DNA from: Streptomyces sp. NBC_01288 | GTDB taxonomy: Bacteria > Actinomycetota > Actinomycetes > Streptomycetales > Streptomycetaceae | Assembly (NCBI RefSeq): GCF_035982055.1 | Contig: NZ_CP108427.1 | Span: 5,393,001-5,457,000 of the forward strand | Length of the DNA: 64,000 bases | Direction of reading: 5' to 3' | Part shown: in pieces, positions 25,024-33,638 of the stretch | Layout: each line of letters opens with the position of its first letter | Position numbering within the stretch: the stretch's first letter is position 1 | The notes under the pieces: model-generated | Database searches by the model: none | What the model was told of the DNA's origin: nothing | What the model saw: only the letters and a program-made list of their open reading frames with translations | Position numbers and translations under genes: made by a program

Positions 25024-26283
25024 CTACGACGGCGCGCGCAACGCGTCCACCGGCTCCATCCGAGCAGCCCGCAGCGACGGATACAGCCCCGCGAGGAGCC
25101 CGACGAGCGCACCGGCGAGCGGCGCCCCCAGCGCGAGCCGCAGATCCAGCACCGGCGTCCACTCCTTGAACACGGCGACGCACACCACGACCGCGATGCC
25201 CAGGGCCGCGCCCACGACTCCGCCCAGCAGCCCGATGGTCGTCGACTCCAGCAGGAACTGTCCGGCCACCTGGCGCCGTGACGCGCCCAGGGAGCGCCGT
25301 AGCCCGATCTCGCCGATCCGTTCCATCACCGTCACCAGCGTCACATTGGCGATGCCGATCGCGCCGACCACGAGGGAGACGAGGCCGAGGACGAGGAAGA
25401 GGCTGTTGGTGTCGTTCTGGACGCCGGCGCGGGCCTTGGAGAGGTCGGGCGGTGCCACGACGGCGAGCGAGTCCTGGTGCCCGGGCGCGAGGGCGATCGG
25501 TGCTTGCCGCGCGACCTGCTTGGCCGCGCCCAGTGCGGTGTTGACCAGCACGCGGGTGATGTTCCGCAGCCCGATCCGGTCGGCCGCGGTCGTCGGCGGC
25601 ACCATCACCGCGGTGGACAGCCGCGCCTCGCGCCGGATCCCGCCGAGGATGCCGATGACGGTGTACGACTGCCCGCGGAAGAAGACCGCGGGCGCGTCCT
25701 CCACCCGCTTGATGCCGAGCAGCCGCGCCGCCTGGTCGCCGAGCACCACCACGTGGTCGCGCCGGGCGATGTCCCCGGCGTCGTAGAACCGTCCCGCGGT
25801 CATCCGTCCGTGCACGGCCGCGGGCAGCCCCGCCGAGGCGGCGACCACGGCGAGGGTCTGGCCGGACAGGTCGCCGGGCGCGGTCACGTCGTTGGCCCGC
25901 ACCTGCACGCTGTCGGTGGCGGCCGAGTCGGCGAGCGCGGCCACCGACTCCACCCCCGCCAGCCGTGCCACGGCGTCGGTCCCCGACCACGGCACCAACG
26001 GCCCGTCGTCCTCCGCGCCGGGCAGCGGTTCCGGCACGGTCACGGTCACCGAGGTCGCGGTGAGCGCGTCGAACCGGCCCACGATCTGGTTGCCCGCGGT
26101 GGACGCCACCCCGATGGTGATGACGAGCGTGGTGATGCCGAGGACCGTGCCGAGCGTGGTCAGCGCGGACCGCACCGGCCGGGCGAGAACCCCCGCGAGG
26201 GCCTCCGTCCACAGATCCCGGGGATCCATCCAGGGCCGCTCGACCCGCACGGAGTTCTCCAACTCCTGCTCTACGACGCTCAC
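25024..26283 (-). CDS. MacB-type ABC transporter permease
   Basis: The 419-residue permease has the MacB/FtsX layout. The first helix is near residues 30-55 (LTTLGTVLGITTLVITIGVA). A large extracytoplasmic MacB_PCD domain follows (about 56-270). Three C-terminal helices carry the conserved ERIGEIGLRRSLGASRRQV loop. The GTG start overlaps the ATPase stop by four bases. Together with the adjacent ATPase and adaptor it forms a MacAB-like exporter for an unknown substrate, such as a peptide, lipid or antibiotic. Confidence 0.92.
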   Translation of the reverse strand: MSVVEQELENSVRVERPWMDPRDLWTEALAGVLARPVRSALTTLGTVLGITTLVITIGVASTAGNQIVGRFDALTATSVTVTVPEPLPGAEDDGPLVPWSGTDAVARLAGVESVAALADSAATDSVQVRANDVTAPGDLSGQTLAVVAASAGLPAAVHGRMTAGRFYDAGDIARRDHVVVLGDQAARLLGIKRVEDAPAVFFRGQSYTVIGILGGIRREARLSTAVMVPPTTAADRIGLRNITRVLVNTALGAAKQVARQAPIALAPGHQDSLAVVAPPDLSKARAGVQNDTNSLFLVLGLVSLVVGAIGIANVTLVTVMERIGEIGLRRSLGASRRQVAGQFLLESTTIGLLGGVVGAALGIAVVVCVAVFKEWTPVLDLRLALGAPLAGALVGLLAGLYPSLRAARMEPVDALRAPS

Positions 26284-26996
26284 TTGGCCTCCTCCGCCAG
26301 GCGCCCGTCGGTGATCCGGACCCGCCGCCCCGCCCGACGGCTGACCGCGTCGTCGTGGGTGATCACGACCAGGGTCATGCCCTGGGCACACAGGTCGTCG
26401 AAGAGTTCCAGCACGGAGAGGGTGTTCTCGGTGTCCAGGTTGCCGGTCGGCTCGTCGCAGAGCAGCAGCGCCGGGTCGCTGAGCAACGCCCGTGCGATGG
26501 CGACCCGTTGACGTTCACCGCCGGACAGCCGGTCGGGCCGGAAACCCACCCGGTGCCCCAACCCCACCTGTTCCAGGGCCTGATGGGCGCGGGCGAGCCG
26601 CCCACCCCGCCCCCGTTCGGGCCGCGGCCTGCGGTACACCTCGGCCAGCATCACGTTCTCGTCGACCGTCCGGTACGGCAACAGGTGGAAGGACTGGAAC
26701 ACGAACCCGATCCGGCTCCCGCGCAAGGAAGTTCGTTCGAGATCGCCGAGGCCGGTGGTCTCCACGCCGTCCAGCAGATACGAACCCGCCGTGGGCCGGT
26801 CCAGCAGGCCGAGCGTGTTGAGCAGCGTGGACTTCCCGGAACCGGACGGTCCGACGATGGCCAGGTGTTCGCCACGCCGTACGGTCAAGTGGACGTCGCG
26901 CAGGGCGTGCACGGGCGGGTCGGAGGGGAACGTCCGCTCCACACCGGTGAGTTGGATGACGGTATCGACCTCGGCATCGACCACGGTGTCGATCAC
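26280..26996 (-). CDS. MacB/LolD-type ABC transporter ATP-binding protein
   Basis: The 238-residue ATPase shows Walker A GPSGSGKST (about residues 49-57), Q-loop FVFQSFHLLP, signature LSGGERQR, Walker B LLLCDEPTGNLD and switch His in VITHDD. This motif set is typical of the LolD/MacB subfamily. It overlaps both neighbours by GTGA, so the three products should be made in fixed proportion. Confidence 0.95.
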   Translation of the reverse strand: MIDTVVDAEVDTVIQLTGVERTFPSDPPVHALRDVHLTVRRGEHLAIVGPSGSGKSTLLNTLGLLDRPTAGSYLLDGVETTGLGDLERTSLRGSRIGFVFQSFHLLPYRTVDENVMLAEVYRRPRPERGRGGRLARAHQALEQVGLGHRVGFRPDRLSGGERQRVAIARALLSDPALLLCDEPTGNLDTENTLSVLELFDDLCAQGMTLVVITHDDAVSRRAGRRVRITDGRLAEEAK

Positions 26997-28438
26997 TCGC
27001 CCACCACCACCCTCTCGCCCGCCTTCAACACGCCTTCCTCCGGCTTGACTTCGACGACCCCGGCGGCGGAGAGCCCGACGGTGACATGGACGTCGGTCAC
27101 GGTGGTGCCGCGCTCGACCTTGACCCGGGCCCGTCCGTCCGACGAGGTGTGGATCGCGGCCATCGGCACGGTCAGCACCTTGCCGTCGGAGGCCCCGACC
27201 TTGATGGTCACCTTCACGGCGGCCTCGGCCTCACCGGCGAGCGGCCCGGGTTCCGGGACGGCGATCCGCACCTGGACGGCGGCGGTGGAGTCGGCGGCGG
27301 AGTCCGTTTCGGCGGTGGTGGAGGGGGCCGTAGCGGCGGAGTCCGCACCCGACGAGGAATCGGAACCGTCCGCCACGACGTCCACCGTGCCCTGCGCCGA
27401 CTTGCCGTCCGCCGTGGTCAGTTGGGCGGTCATACCGTGGCGGAGGAGCTGGGCGTCGGTGCCGGGGACGGCGGCCTGCACGACCACGTCGGAACTGGTC
27501 ACCGTGCCGATCTGGGCGGACGGGGTGTCGCCCGTCTTCACGCTCACCTTGTCCAGCCGCGCGGGCAGCTTCGGCAGGAAGACGACCTCGCCGGCCGGGA
27601 CCTTCGTACCGTAGGTGGCCTTGAAGCTGCTGAGCGCGTCGTTCGCCAAGTCCAGTGCCTTCTGGGCGGACTTGACCTGGATCTCGTGGACCTGCTTGTC
27701 CGTGCTGGACTGCGGGGCGGGGCTGCTGGACGCCCCGGTCTCACTGGAACTGTCCTCACCCGAACCGCTGTTGGTGGTGAGGAGCGCCTCCTGTGCGGCG
27801 GAGACGGCCTGTTCGAGCGAGCCGAGCTGCTGCTGATCGGCGGGGCTCGGCTCCTGGGCGTCGTACCCCTTGCTCTTGTACCAGTCGGAGACGGCGGTGG
27901 CGGTCCCCTGCCCGTACGTCCCGCCGGTACCACCGGGGTCGAACCCGAGCCGCTTCAAAGCCTTCTGAAGCTGGGTCACATCGTCGCCCGAAGTGCCGGG
28001 CCCCAGCGCCCGGTACATCGGTACGGAACCGCCGAGGGCGAACACCGGACGGCCGTTGACCGTCATCAGGACGTTGCCCTCCTTGATCTTCGTACCGGCC
28101 ACCGGCGCCTTGGTGACCCGCTGTTCGGCGCCCTCGCCGTCCGCACCGGCCGCCGCCCCGCTGCCGACCGGCCCGGCCAGCGACAACGGCCGCGGTGACG
28201 CGAACTCGACCGACCCGGTCGCCACGACACTCGCGGTGAGCGACTGCCGTACGACCGCGACGGTCACCGGCCCGGCCTTCGGTGCCTGATGCGCGGCGGC
28301 GGCGTCCGCGGGCGACTGCACCTGCGTACCGGCGAACCACCCACCCGCCCCGACCAGCACCACCGCCGAGACAACGGCCCCAAGTCGCCTACGACCGCTG
28401 CCGATTCGGCTGGACGCGTCGTCCCCCGAGCGGCTCAT
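26993..28438 (-). CDS. Periplasmic adaptor (MacA/RND-like) with peptidoglycan-binding domain
   Basis: The 481-residue protein has an N-terminal membrane anchor (about 19-40). A lipoyl/barrel half contains VTVAVVRQSLTASVVATGSV. A PG_binding_1 domain (GTSGDDVTQLQKALKRLGFD, about 155-200) and a coiled-coil hairpin (QQQLGSLEQAVSAAQEALL and the following helix, about 210-275) come next, then the returning barrel strands. Such adaptors link MacB-type permeases to the wall in Gram-positive bacteria. A Ser/Asp/Ala-rich loop (about 375-400) is low complexity. It overlaps the upstream lipoprotein gene by ATGA. Confidence 0.88.
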   Translation of the reverse strand: MSRSGDDASSRIGSGRRRLGAVVSAVVLVGAGGWFAGTQVQSPADAAAAHQAPKAGPVTVAVVRQSLTASVVATGSVEFASPRPLSLAGPVGSGAAAGADGEGAEQRVTKAPVAGTKIKEGNVLMTVNGRPVFALGGSVPMYRALGPGTSGDDVTQLQKALKRLGFDPGGTGGTYGQGTATAVSDWYKSKGYDAQEPSPADQQQLGSLEQAVSAAQEALLTTNSGSGEDSSSETGASSSPAPQSSTDKQVHEIQVKSAQKALDLANDALSSFKATYGTKVPAGEVVFLPKLPARLDKVSVKTGDTPSAQIGTVTSSDVVVQAAVPGTDAQLLRHGMTAQLTTADGKSAQGTVDVVADGSDSSSGADSAATAPSTTAETDSAADSTAAVQVRIAVPEPGPLAGEAEAAVKVTIKVGASDGKVLTVPMAAIHTSSDGRARVKVERGTTVTDVHVTVGLSAAGVVEVKPEEGVLKAGERVVVGE

Positions 28439-29397
28439 GCGTTTTCCCCGTAGTAGGGCTTGGCCTTCTCCTTGGGGAAGTAGGCGGCGCGGAACTTCTT
28501 GCCGCACTCCAGGTCCTTGAGGGCGATGCCGATGTCCTTGTTGAGGAGGGGCAGCGCGGCGTCCTTGCTCATCGACAGGAAGTTCTCCGGCAGTTGGCGG
28601 GAGATGTCGAGGCGGACCATGTCGACCATGCCGGTCGGCTGGGTGGTGCTGACCGTGATGCCCTGGCCGGTCAGGCAGGTCGCGAACTGCTGGGCGAGCT
28701 GGACGAGTTGGGCGTCACCGTTGAGCGCGAGGCCGTTGGCGCGGTTCTGGTCGTCGCGGGCCTTCTCCGCGTTCTTCTCGGCCGCCGCGCTGAGCGCCGG
28801 CCCGTGCGCCGCGACCCGCCCCGTCTCCGAGCACCCGCCGACCTTCTCCTCCGCCTTGGTCTTGGCCGGGGGACCGGTCAGCGCGATGTCGTACGCCTTC
28901 TTCTGGGCGTCGGTCAGACCGACCTCGTCCTGGTCCTGGGGTGAGGTCCGCTTGGCCATCGCGGCTTTGCTGAAGGGGACGTCGGGGTCGTTCGGGTAGA
29001 CGACGCCGGCGTAGTACCCGAAGCCGTACTTCTGTCGGAACTGCTTGGCCCGCGCGTAGTCCTCCCCGTCGAGCGAGGCGTACGGATCGGCCGCGGTCGA
29101 GGTCTGCACATGCGGGGTGTAGGTGAAGCCCTGCTTCTTCATGCAGACCGCGATGGCGTTCTCCTCGATGTACTGCTTCTTCGTGTCCGCGTCCACGCCG
29201 TCCGGGACGGTGAGTTGGGTGGCGCCGTTGACTGTCGTCGTGGCCGGGCTCGAAGACGAACTCCCTTCGTTGGAGGCCGACGTGCTGTCGGACTTGCTGT
29301 CGGAGCCGCCGCAGGCGGCGAGTAGGGGGAGCAGTCCGAGGGTGAGGGCCAGGGCGGACGTACGTATTCCGGGCGTGCCGAATTTAGGCATGCTCAT
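28435..29397 (-). CDS. Lipoprotein associated with the MacAB-like exporter
   Basis: The 320-residue protein carries a lipobox LLAAC near residue 29, preceded by a hydrophobic signal (ALALTLGLLPLL). After a Ser-rich tether the mature domain is helical and acidic. It contains VCMKKQGFTYTPH, a possible heme/metal-free Cys pair (CMKKQG, CSETG, CLTGQG, CGKKF) and a conserved-looking YGFGYYAGVVYPND. Similar lipoproteins precede peptidoglycan-binding adaptor genes in Streptomyces as I recall. The ATG at 29397 is favoured because AAGGAG is eight bases upstream. It is likely a substrate-binding or sensor partner. Confidence 0.82.
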   Translation of the reverse strand: MSMPKFGTPGIRTSALALTLGLLPLLAACGGSDSKSDSTSASNEGSSSSSPATTTVNGATQLTVPDGVDADTKKQYIEENAIAVCMKKQGFTYTPHVQTSTAADPYASLDGEDYARAKQFRQKYGFGYYAGVVYPNDPDVPFSKAAMAKRTSPQDQDEVGLTDAQKKAYDIALTGPPAKTKAEEKVGGCSETGRVAAHGPALSAAAEKNAEKARDDQNRANGLALNGDAQLVQLAQQFATCLTGQGITVSTTQPTGMVDMVRLDISRQLPENFLSMSKDAALPLLNKDIGIALKDLECGKKFRAAYFPKEKAKPYYGENA

Positions 29398-29480
29398 GCC
29401 ATGCACTCCTTCAGGGGTGATCAGGGGTGATCAGGGTGTTGTGGACAAGGGGTGTTTCGCTCAGCCGGCGAGGTCCCGGT

Positions 29481-30284
29481 TCAGCCGCCGCCGCTCTCCT
29501 TCACGGCGTCGAAGATGCGGGAATCGGTGGCGAGTTGGGTGAGCGGACCCATGCGCGGATGCTTGCCGCTCCGGCCGGTGGCGGCCTCGTCGAGCGTGCC
29601 CGCGATGACCTGCACCGTCCATCCACCCGGGGTCAGATAGGTGACACCGGTGCCCAGAGATCCGTCGGCCACGTAGTAGAGAAACAGGCTGCCCGACCCG
29701 TGCTCGGCCTGGGCGCACCGGGCGATCAGGCCGTTCCAAGGGGAGGCGATCAGACGGCCGCTGCTGTCCGCGCAGGCCCGGGACGGGTGGGCGTACGTCG
29801 GGTCCGTGGCGGTCCGACTGACGCTCACGTAGAGGTCGTTGACGTTGCCGTCGGCGGTGGTCATCCTGAAGTACCGGCCGGGCCGCAGGGGTTGGCGCGG
29901 TTGCTCGGCCGAGACGGTCGTGCCGGTGCCGTTCGCGGAGGAGAGGATCGACCGCACCAACTCCAGTGACGGATACCAGAGCGACGACTGCCCGGCGGGA
30001 AGCGTCGGCGTACTCTCCGGCCGGGGCGTGAGCAACGCGTGCCCGCCGAGCGCGAGTACCCCTGCCATGACGGCGGCGCTCAGGGTCGCGCCGACCCGCC
30101 GACGCCGACGGATCCGTGTGCCGCGCGCGACGGCGCCCGGTACCAGGTCGGGCATGGGCGGTTCGGCTCCGGAACCCAGCCCGCCCAGGGCATCGGCGAG
30201 GGCGGACTCGTACATCTGCGGGTCGGTCCAGCCCGTCCGGTCCGTGAACTCGTCACCGGCCTTTCCACTCATGCTCACGCTCAC
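29481..30284 (-). CDS. Single-span membrane protein, probable anti-sigma partner
   Basis: The 267-residue protein has an acidic cytoplasmic N-terminal part (about residues 1-65). One transmembrane helix follows (GATLSAAVMAGVLALGGHALL, about 72-95). The extracytoplasmic domain holds SLELVRSILSSANGTG and YVADGSLGTGVTYLTPGGW. The domain order and the overlap with an ECF sigma gene are those of anti-sigma or CU044-type partner proteins. No zinc HxxxCxxC motif is seen. Starts at 30284, 30278 and 30272 are possible; 30284 gives the GTGA overlap. Confidence 0.7.
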   Translation of the reverse strand: MSVSMSGKAGDEFTDRTGWTDPQMYESALADALGGLGSGAEPPMPDLVPGAVARGTRIRRRRRVGATLSAAVMAGVLALGGHALLTPRPESTPTLPAGQSSLWYPSLELVRSILSSANGTGTTVSAEQPRQPLRPGRYFRMTTADGNVNDLYVSVSRTATDPTYAHPSRACADSSGRLIASPWNGLIARCAQAEHGSGSLFLYYVADGSLGTGVTYLTPGGWTVQVIAGTLDEAATGRSGKHPRMGPLTQLATDSRIFDAVKESGGG

Positions 30285-30892
30285 CACTCCGCCCGCAGAT
30301 AGCCGGTTCCAGTGCCTGTGCTGCCAGGTCCGAAGTCGTCGCCGAGATCCTTGCCGGAGTCGGCCAGGATGGTGCGCAGGGTGCCAAGACCCCGGGAGGT
30401 CTGGCTCTTCACCGTGCCGACACTGCACCCCAGCGCCGCCGCCGTGGCCTCCACGCTCTGGTCCTCCCAGAACCGCAGCACCAGTACCGCCCGCCCACGC
30501 GGGGGCAGTTGCCGTAGAGCGTCGAGCAGGGTCAGCCGCAGATCCGGATCGGAAGCCGGCGCCACCGCATCCATCTGGTCCGCCCCCGCCCCCGGCCGCT
30601 CCCACCAGCGCCTTCGCCGGGTCTCGTCGATGAACGTCCGGTACAGCACCCGCCGCGCGTACCCGTCCGGCGACTCCAACTGCCGTACCCGACGCCACAC
30701 CGCGTACAGCTTCGCCAGCGCCGTCTGCGTCAGGTCCTCGGCCAAGTGCCAGTCCCCGCACAGCAGATGGGCCGTACGCCGCAGATGCGCCTGCCGACTA
30801 CGAGCGAAGTCGTCGAAGTCGAGCCCGGCACCACGGGCATCGCGGGCATCACCGGCATCGGAGACGTCCTGCCAGACCGGCGTCCGGATCAC
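30281..30892 (-). CDS. ECF sigma factor, SigE-family (SigE70-like actinobacterial subgroup)
   Basis: The 203-residue sigma factor has region 2 (FARSRQAHLRRTAHLLCGDW, LAEDLTQTALAKLYAVW, YARRVLYRTFIDETRRRRWW, about residues 28-105). Region 4 (LRQLPPRGRAVLVLRFWEDQ, ATAAALGCSVGTVKSQTSRG, about 125-178) follows. It matches the SigE-family TIGR02983 actinobacterial group, usually coupled to a membrane partner. It starts with GTG and is the first gene of the exporter operon. Autoregulation of the downstream transporter is plausible. Confidence 0.92.
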   Translation of the reverse strand: MIRTPVWQDVSDAGDARDARGAGLDFDDFARSRQAHLRRTAHLLCGDWHLAEDLTQTALAKLYAVWRRVRQLESPDGYARRVLYRTFIDETRRRRWWERPGAGADQMDAVAPASDPDLRLTLLDALRQLPPRGRAVLVLRFWEDQSVEATAAALGCSVGTVKSQTSRGLGTLRTILADSGKDLGDDFGPGSTGTGTGYLRAEW

Positions 30893-31085
30893 AGGCCACC
30901 TCCACCCGGCACCGGCGCGGCGCGCGGTGAGAAGTACGTCATGCCTGAGGAACGGGGTTACCTCCCAGGGAGGTTGTCACGTCCCGGGAAACTTCTTCAA
31001 CGACAGACACAGAGACAACGGCGACAATGGATCACGGCACCGGATGAGCGGGACGACAGCGCGACGGGACAACGGGGTTACAGGG

Positions 31086-31628
31086 ATGGACAGTTCGCCG
31101 AGCGGGAGACCGTCGCCGGCCGAGGTGCGCATCCGCATGGCGTTGTGGCAACGGACAACGCCCTTCCTGCCCATGGCCGTTATGACAACGGTCCTCTTCA
31201 CCACAGCCGGGACCGAGTTCCGCCCACCGGGCGGACTGCTCGGCGTGGTGGCGTTCTGGGCAGTCCTGCTGGTGCTGGGCAACCTCCTCCCCTCCCGCTT
31301 CGGCATCACCCTCACCCCGTCCGCGGCGGTGGTCCACAACCTGCGCCGCCGGACCATCCCCTGGTCCGACATCCAGGCCATCCAGGTCCGGTCCACCGCG
31401 GGCATCAAGTCGATCGTCCTCCACGAGGCGAACGGCCGCAGCACCGAACTCCGGGCACCCACCACCGGATTCCTGTCCTGGGACCGCCACTTCGAGCACA
31501 AGCTCCACACGATGGAAACCTGGTGGCAGACCCACCGAGGCCCCGACTGGACCCCGATCCCACCCCCACCGGCCTGGTGGAACACCCCACCGACCCCGGA
31601 CCGGAACCCGCTCGACCCACCCAAGTAG
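31086..31628 (+). CDS. Membrane protein with bacterial PH-like domain, 180 aa
   Basis: Two hydrophobic helices (FLPMAVMTTVLFTTAGT and LGVVAFWAVLLVLGNLL, about residues 24-65) form a hairpin. A PH-like beta domain follows (LTPSAAVVHNLRRRTIPWSD, IKSIVLHEANGRSTELRAP). A Pro/Trp-rich tail (PPPPAWWNTPPTPDRN) ends the protein. AGGG lies just before the ATG at 31086; an ATG at 31044 is the alternative. This is the common Streptomyces bPH membrane family of unknown role. It is divergent from the ECF sigma gene. Confidence 0.7.
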   Translation: MDSSPSGRPSPAEVRIRMALWQRTTPFLPMAVMTTVLFTTAGTEFRPPGGLLGVVAFWAVLLVLGNLLPSRFGITLTPSAAVVHNLRRRTIPWSDIQAIQVRSTAGIKSIVLHEANGRSTELRAPTTGFLSWDRHFEHKLHTMETWWQTHRGPDWTPIPPPPAWWNTPPTPDRNPLDPPK

Positions 31629-31792
31629 CCCAGCGGCGACCGGGGTTGAGCCACCAGAACCGGCCTGGTCGCCCCGCACATTCGCGGTCGAGCACGCGGA
31701 CGAACCCGGTACGACGCTCGTGGTCACCTCACCCTGAACAGGGCACCGAGAACAAGGCGACGAACCCGCGCCCGGGCGGCATCATTCGTACC

Positions 31793-32254
31793 GTGGACGA
31801 TGTACGGGACGACGTCATAGGCGTCTGGCGGGTCAGCCGGTCCGGCCGGCTCATGGGCTACCTGCTGGCCGTCGGCCCGGCGTGCGTGGCGCTGTCCACC
31901 TGGTGGGGTGCTCTCTCCCACCCGGGCGCAGAGTCCGCGGGTTCTGCGGGGATCGCTACGGCCGTTGCGCTGGGGTTCGCGCTCTTCTCCTGGTGGGGGC
32001 TGCTGCGCGTACGCCTGGAATTCACGACGGACGTGATCGTCATGGTGAATCCCTGGGGCACCCAACGTCTGCCGTGGTCGCGTGTCAGCGCGGTGAGCCT
32101 CGGCAATTGGGGGGCGCGGTTCCACACGACGGACGGTTTCACGTACACGGCGTACGCCCTGAGCGATCTGGCAGGCGGAACCCGCCAGGACGACCGGTTC
32201 GCCGAAGTGAAACGAGCATCCGACGCCCAACTCCGGGGCGGACAGCCGCTGTAG
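31793..32254 (+). CDS. bPH-domain membrane protein, 153 aa
   Basis: The 153-residue protein has two membrane helices (LLAVGPACVALSTWWGAL and IATAVALGFALFSWWGLL). A PH-like domain follows (LEFTTDVIVMVNPWGTQRLP, WSRVSAVSLG, RFHTTDGFTYTAYALSD). It is organised like the upstream gene product but with low identity, so the two are at best distant paralogues. The GTG at 31793 lacks a strong ribosome site. The function is unknown. Confidence 0.72.
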   Translation: MDDVRDDVIGVWRVSRSGRLMGYLLAVGPACVALSTWWGALSHPGAESAGSAGIATAVALGFALFSWWGLLRVRLEFTTDVIVMVNPWGTQRLPWSRVSAVSLGNWGARFHTTDGFTYTAYALSDLAGGTRQDDRFAEVKRASDAQLRGGQPL

Positions 32255-32304
32255 GAGTCCGGAGCGGCGACGCGGGGACCGGACGAGCGGTATGAACAGC
32301 TCTG

Positions 32305-32583
32305 TCAGCCGCTTCCCGACAGCAGATGCGGCGCATACGCCTCCACCGCCTCCAGCAACTCCCGCTTCGACGGATTCACCATCGCCCGCCCCGCCACGGT
32401 CACCGTCGGCACGGTCTCGTTCCCGTCCGCGACGGAGCGGACGAACGCCGCCGCGTCAGGGTCCTGCCAGATGTTGACCTTGGTGAACCGCAGCCGTGTG
32501 AACCGGAGTCGGGCGAGAAGCTTCATGCAGTACGGGCACATGGGCCGCCAGTAGACGACGACGTCACCGGGCTCATCAGACAC
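32305..32583 (-). CDS. Mycoredoxin/glutaredoxin-like protein
   Basis: The 92-residue thioredoxin-fold protein has the active site MCPYC at about residues 15-19, the cis-Pro TVPTV near 60-64 and a terminal helix. The size and CPYC site match actinobacterial mycoredoxins, which use mycothiol to reduce mixed disulfides. GGGGGAGAGAC immediately before the GTG is a strong ribosome site. The LysR coding region ends eight bases inside this gene, so they are translationally linked. A repeated RLRFTRLRFT segment is unusual and may reflect a small internal duplication. Confidence 0.88.
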   Translation of the reverse strand: MSDEPGDVVVYWRPMCPYCMKLLARLRFTRLRFTKVNIWQDPDAAAFVRSVADGNETVPTVTVAGRAMVNPSKRELLEAVEAYAPHLLSGSG

Positions 32584-33535
32584 GTCTCTCCCCCTTGTTT
32601 CCCTGCTCGCCGGTCTCCGACCGACCCGGCACGGGACCATCATGCTCAGCAGCCGCGGTATGCAGAAGCCGGTGAAGGAAATAGGCGGACGCCGGCGGCA
32701 GCACAGGCGTACGCGGCGTGTAGACCGCCAACTTCCGTACCGTACCTGGGTCGTTCAGCGGCCGAGTCACCAGTCGCCCGAAGGACATCAGCGGCAGCAC
32801 CAGCCGGGGTACGGCACTGACACCGAGCCCCGCCGAGATCATGCCCGCCGCCGTACCCACCTCCCGGGTCTCGATGACGTTCGTCGGCCGAACTCCCGCC
32901 TGCTCGAAGGACAGATCGGCGAGCCGCCGTACGCTGCTGGACGGCGTGAAGGCGACGAAGGGCTGCCGGGCGAGGTCGTTCCAGGTCACGGACGCCCGCT
33001 CGGTGAGAGGGTGGTCCATCGGCAGTACGGCCAACACCGGTTCCTCGCAGAGGAGTTGGCCGCGTACCTGAGGGTCCGCCTGACCGCTCTCCGCGATCGC
33101 CAACTCCGCCGCCCCGGAGCGGACGTACTCGATCACCTCCCGCGTGGTCCCGTCCAGAATCCGCAACTGCATCCCGGGATGCTCGGCCAGCACGGCCCGG
33201 AAAACGCCGGGCAGCATCCCGGCGGCCACCGACGGCAGCGCGGCCACCGTCACCGTGGCCCGTTCCCCGGCACGGATCGCGGCGAACCGTTCCATGCCCC
33301 GGTGATACGTCCGCAGGATGTCGCGGGCGATACCGAGCAGCTCGGTGCCCTCCGAGGTGAGCGCCAGCGACCGCGTGGTCCGCTCGAAGAGCTTCGCGCC
33401 CACCGCGTGTTCGAGCTGCTGGACGGTACGGCTCAGCACGGGCTGACTGAGCAGCGCCTCCTCGGCGGCCCTGGTGAACGACCCGGCCTCGGCGACACTC
33501 ACAAAGAGCTCCATCTGGCGCAGGGTGATGTCCAT
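32576..33535 (-). CDS. LysR-family transcriptional regulator
   Basis: The 319-residue regulator starts MDITLRQMELFVSVAEAGSF. It continues with the LysR winged HTH (TRAAEEALLSQPVLSRTVQQ, about residues 20-45) and a linker helix. The type-2 periplasmic-binding effector domain follows (about 92-295, with ATVTVAALPSVAAGMLPGVF). A charged tail ends it. It is divergent from the AtuA-type operon across a symmetrical ATCAATC-GATTGAT site, which makes it the likely regulator of those genes. An ATG at 33568 would add 11 non-conserved residues. Confidence 0.93.
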   Translation of the reverse strand: MDITLRQMELFVSVAEAGSFTRAAEEALLSQPVLSRTVQQLEHAVGAKLFERTTRSLALTSEGTELLGIARDILRTYHRGMERFAAIRAGERATVTVAALPSVAAGMLPGVFRAVLAEHPGMQLRILDGTTREVIEYVRSGAAELAIAESGQADPQVRGQLLCEEPVLAVLPMDHPLTERASVTWNDLARQPFVAFTPSSSVRRLADLSFEQAGVRPTNVIETREVGTAAGMISAGLGVSAVPRLVLPLMSFGRLVTRPLNDPGTVRKLAVYTPRTPVLPPASAYFLHRLLHTAAAEHDGPVPGRSETGEQGNKGERRV

Positions 33536-33579
33536 GCCCCATGAGTACAGGGCGGAGTGCCCATTCATGTGGAGGCCAC

Positions 33580-33600
33580 ATCAATCCATACGCGATTGAT
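33580..33600. promoter_or_regulatory. Probable LysR operator (ATCAATC-N7-GATTGAT)
   Basis: Seven-base arms are perfectly inverted around a 7-base centre. It fits the T-N11-A rule of LysR sites and lies in the divergent region, 45 bp from the LysR start and 39 bp from the AtuA-type start. It may cover the promoter of either gene. Confidence 0.65.
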
Positions 33601-33638
33601 CTTTGCCCCGGACCCCCGCACCGACCCACAGTGGTCCC

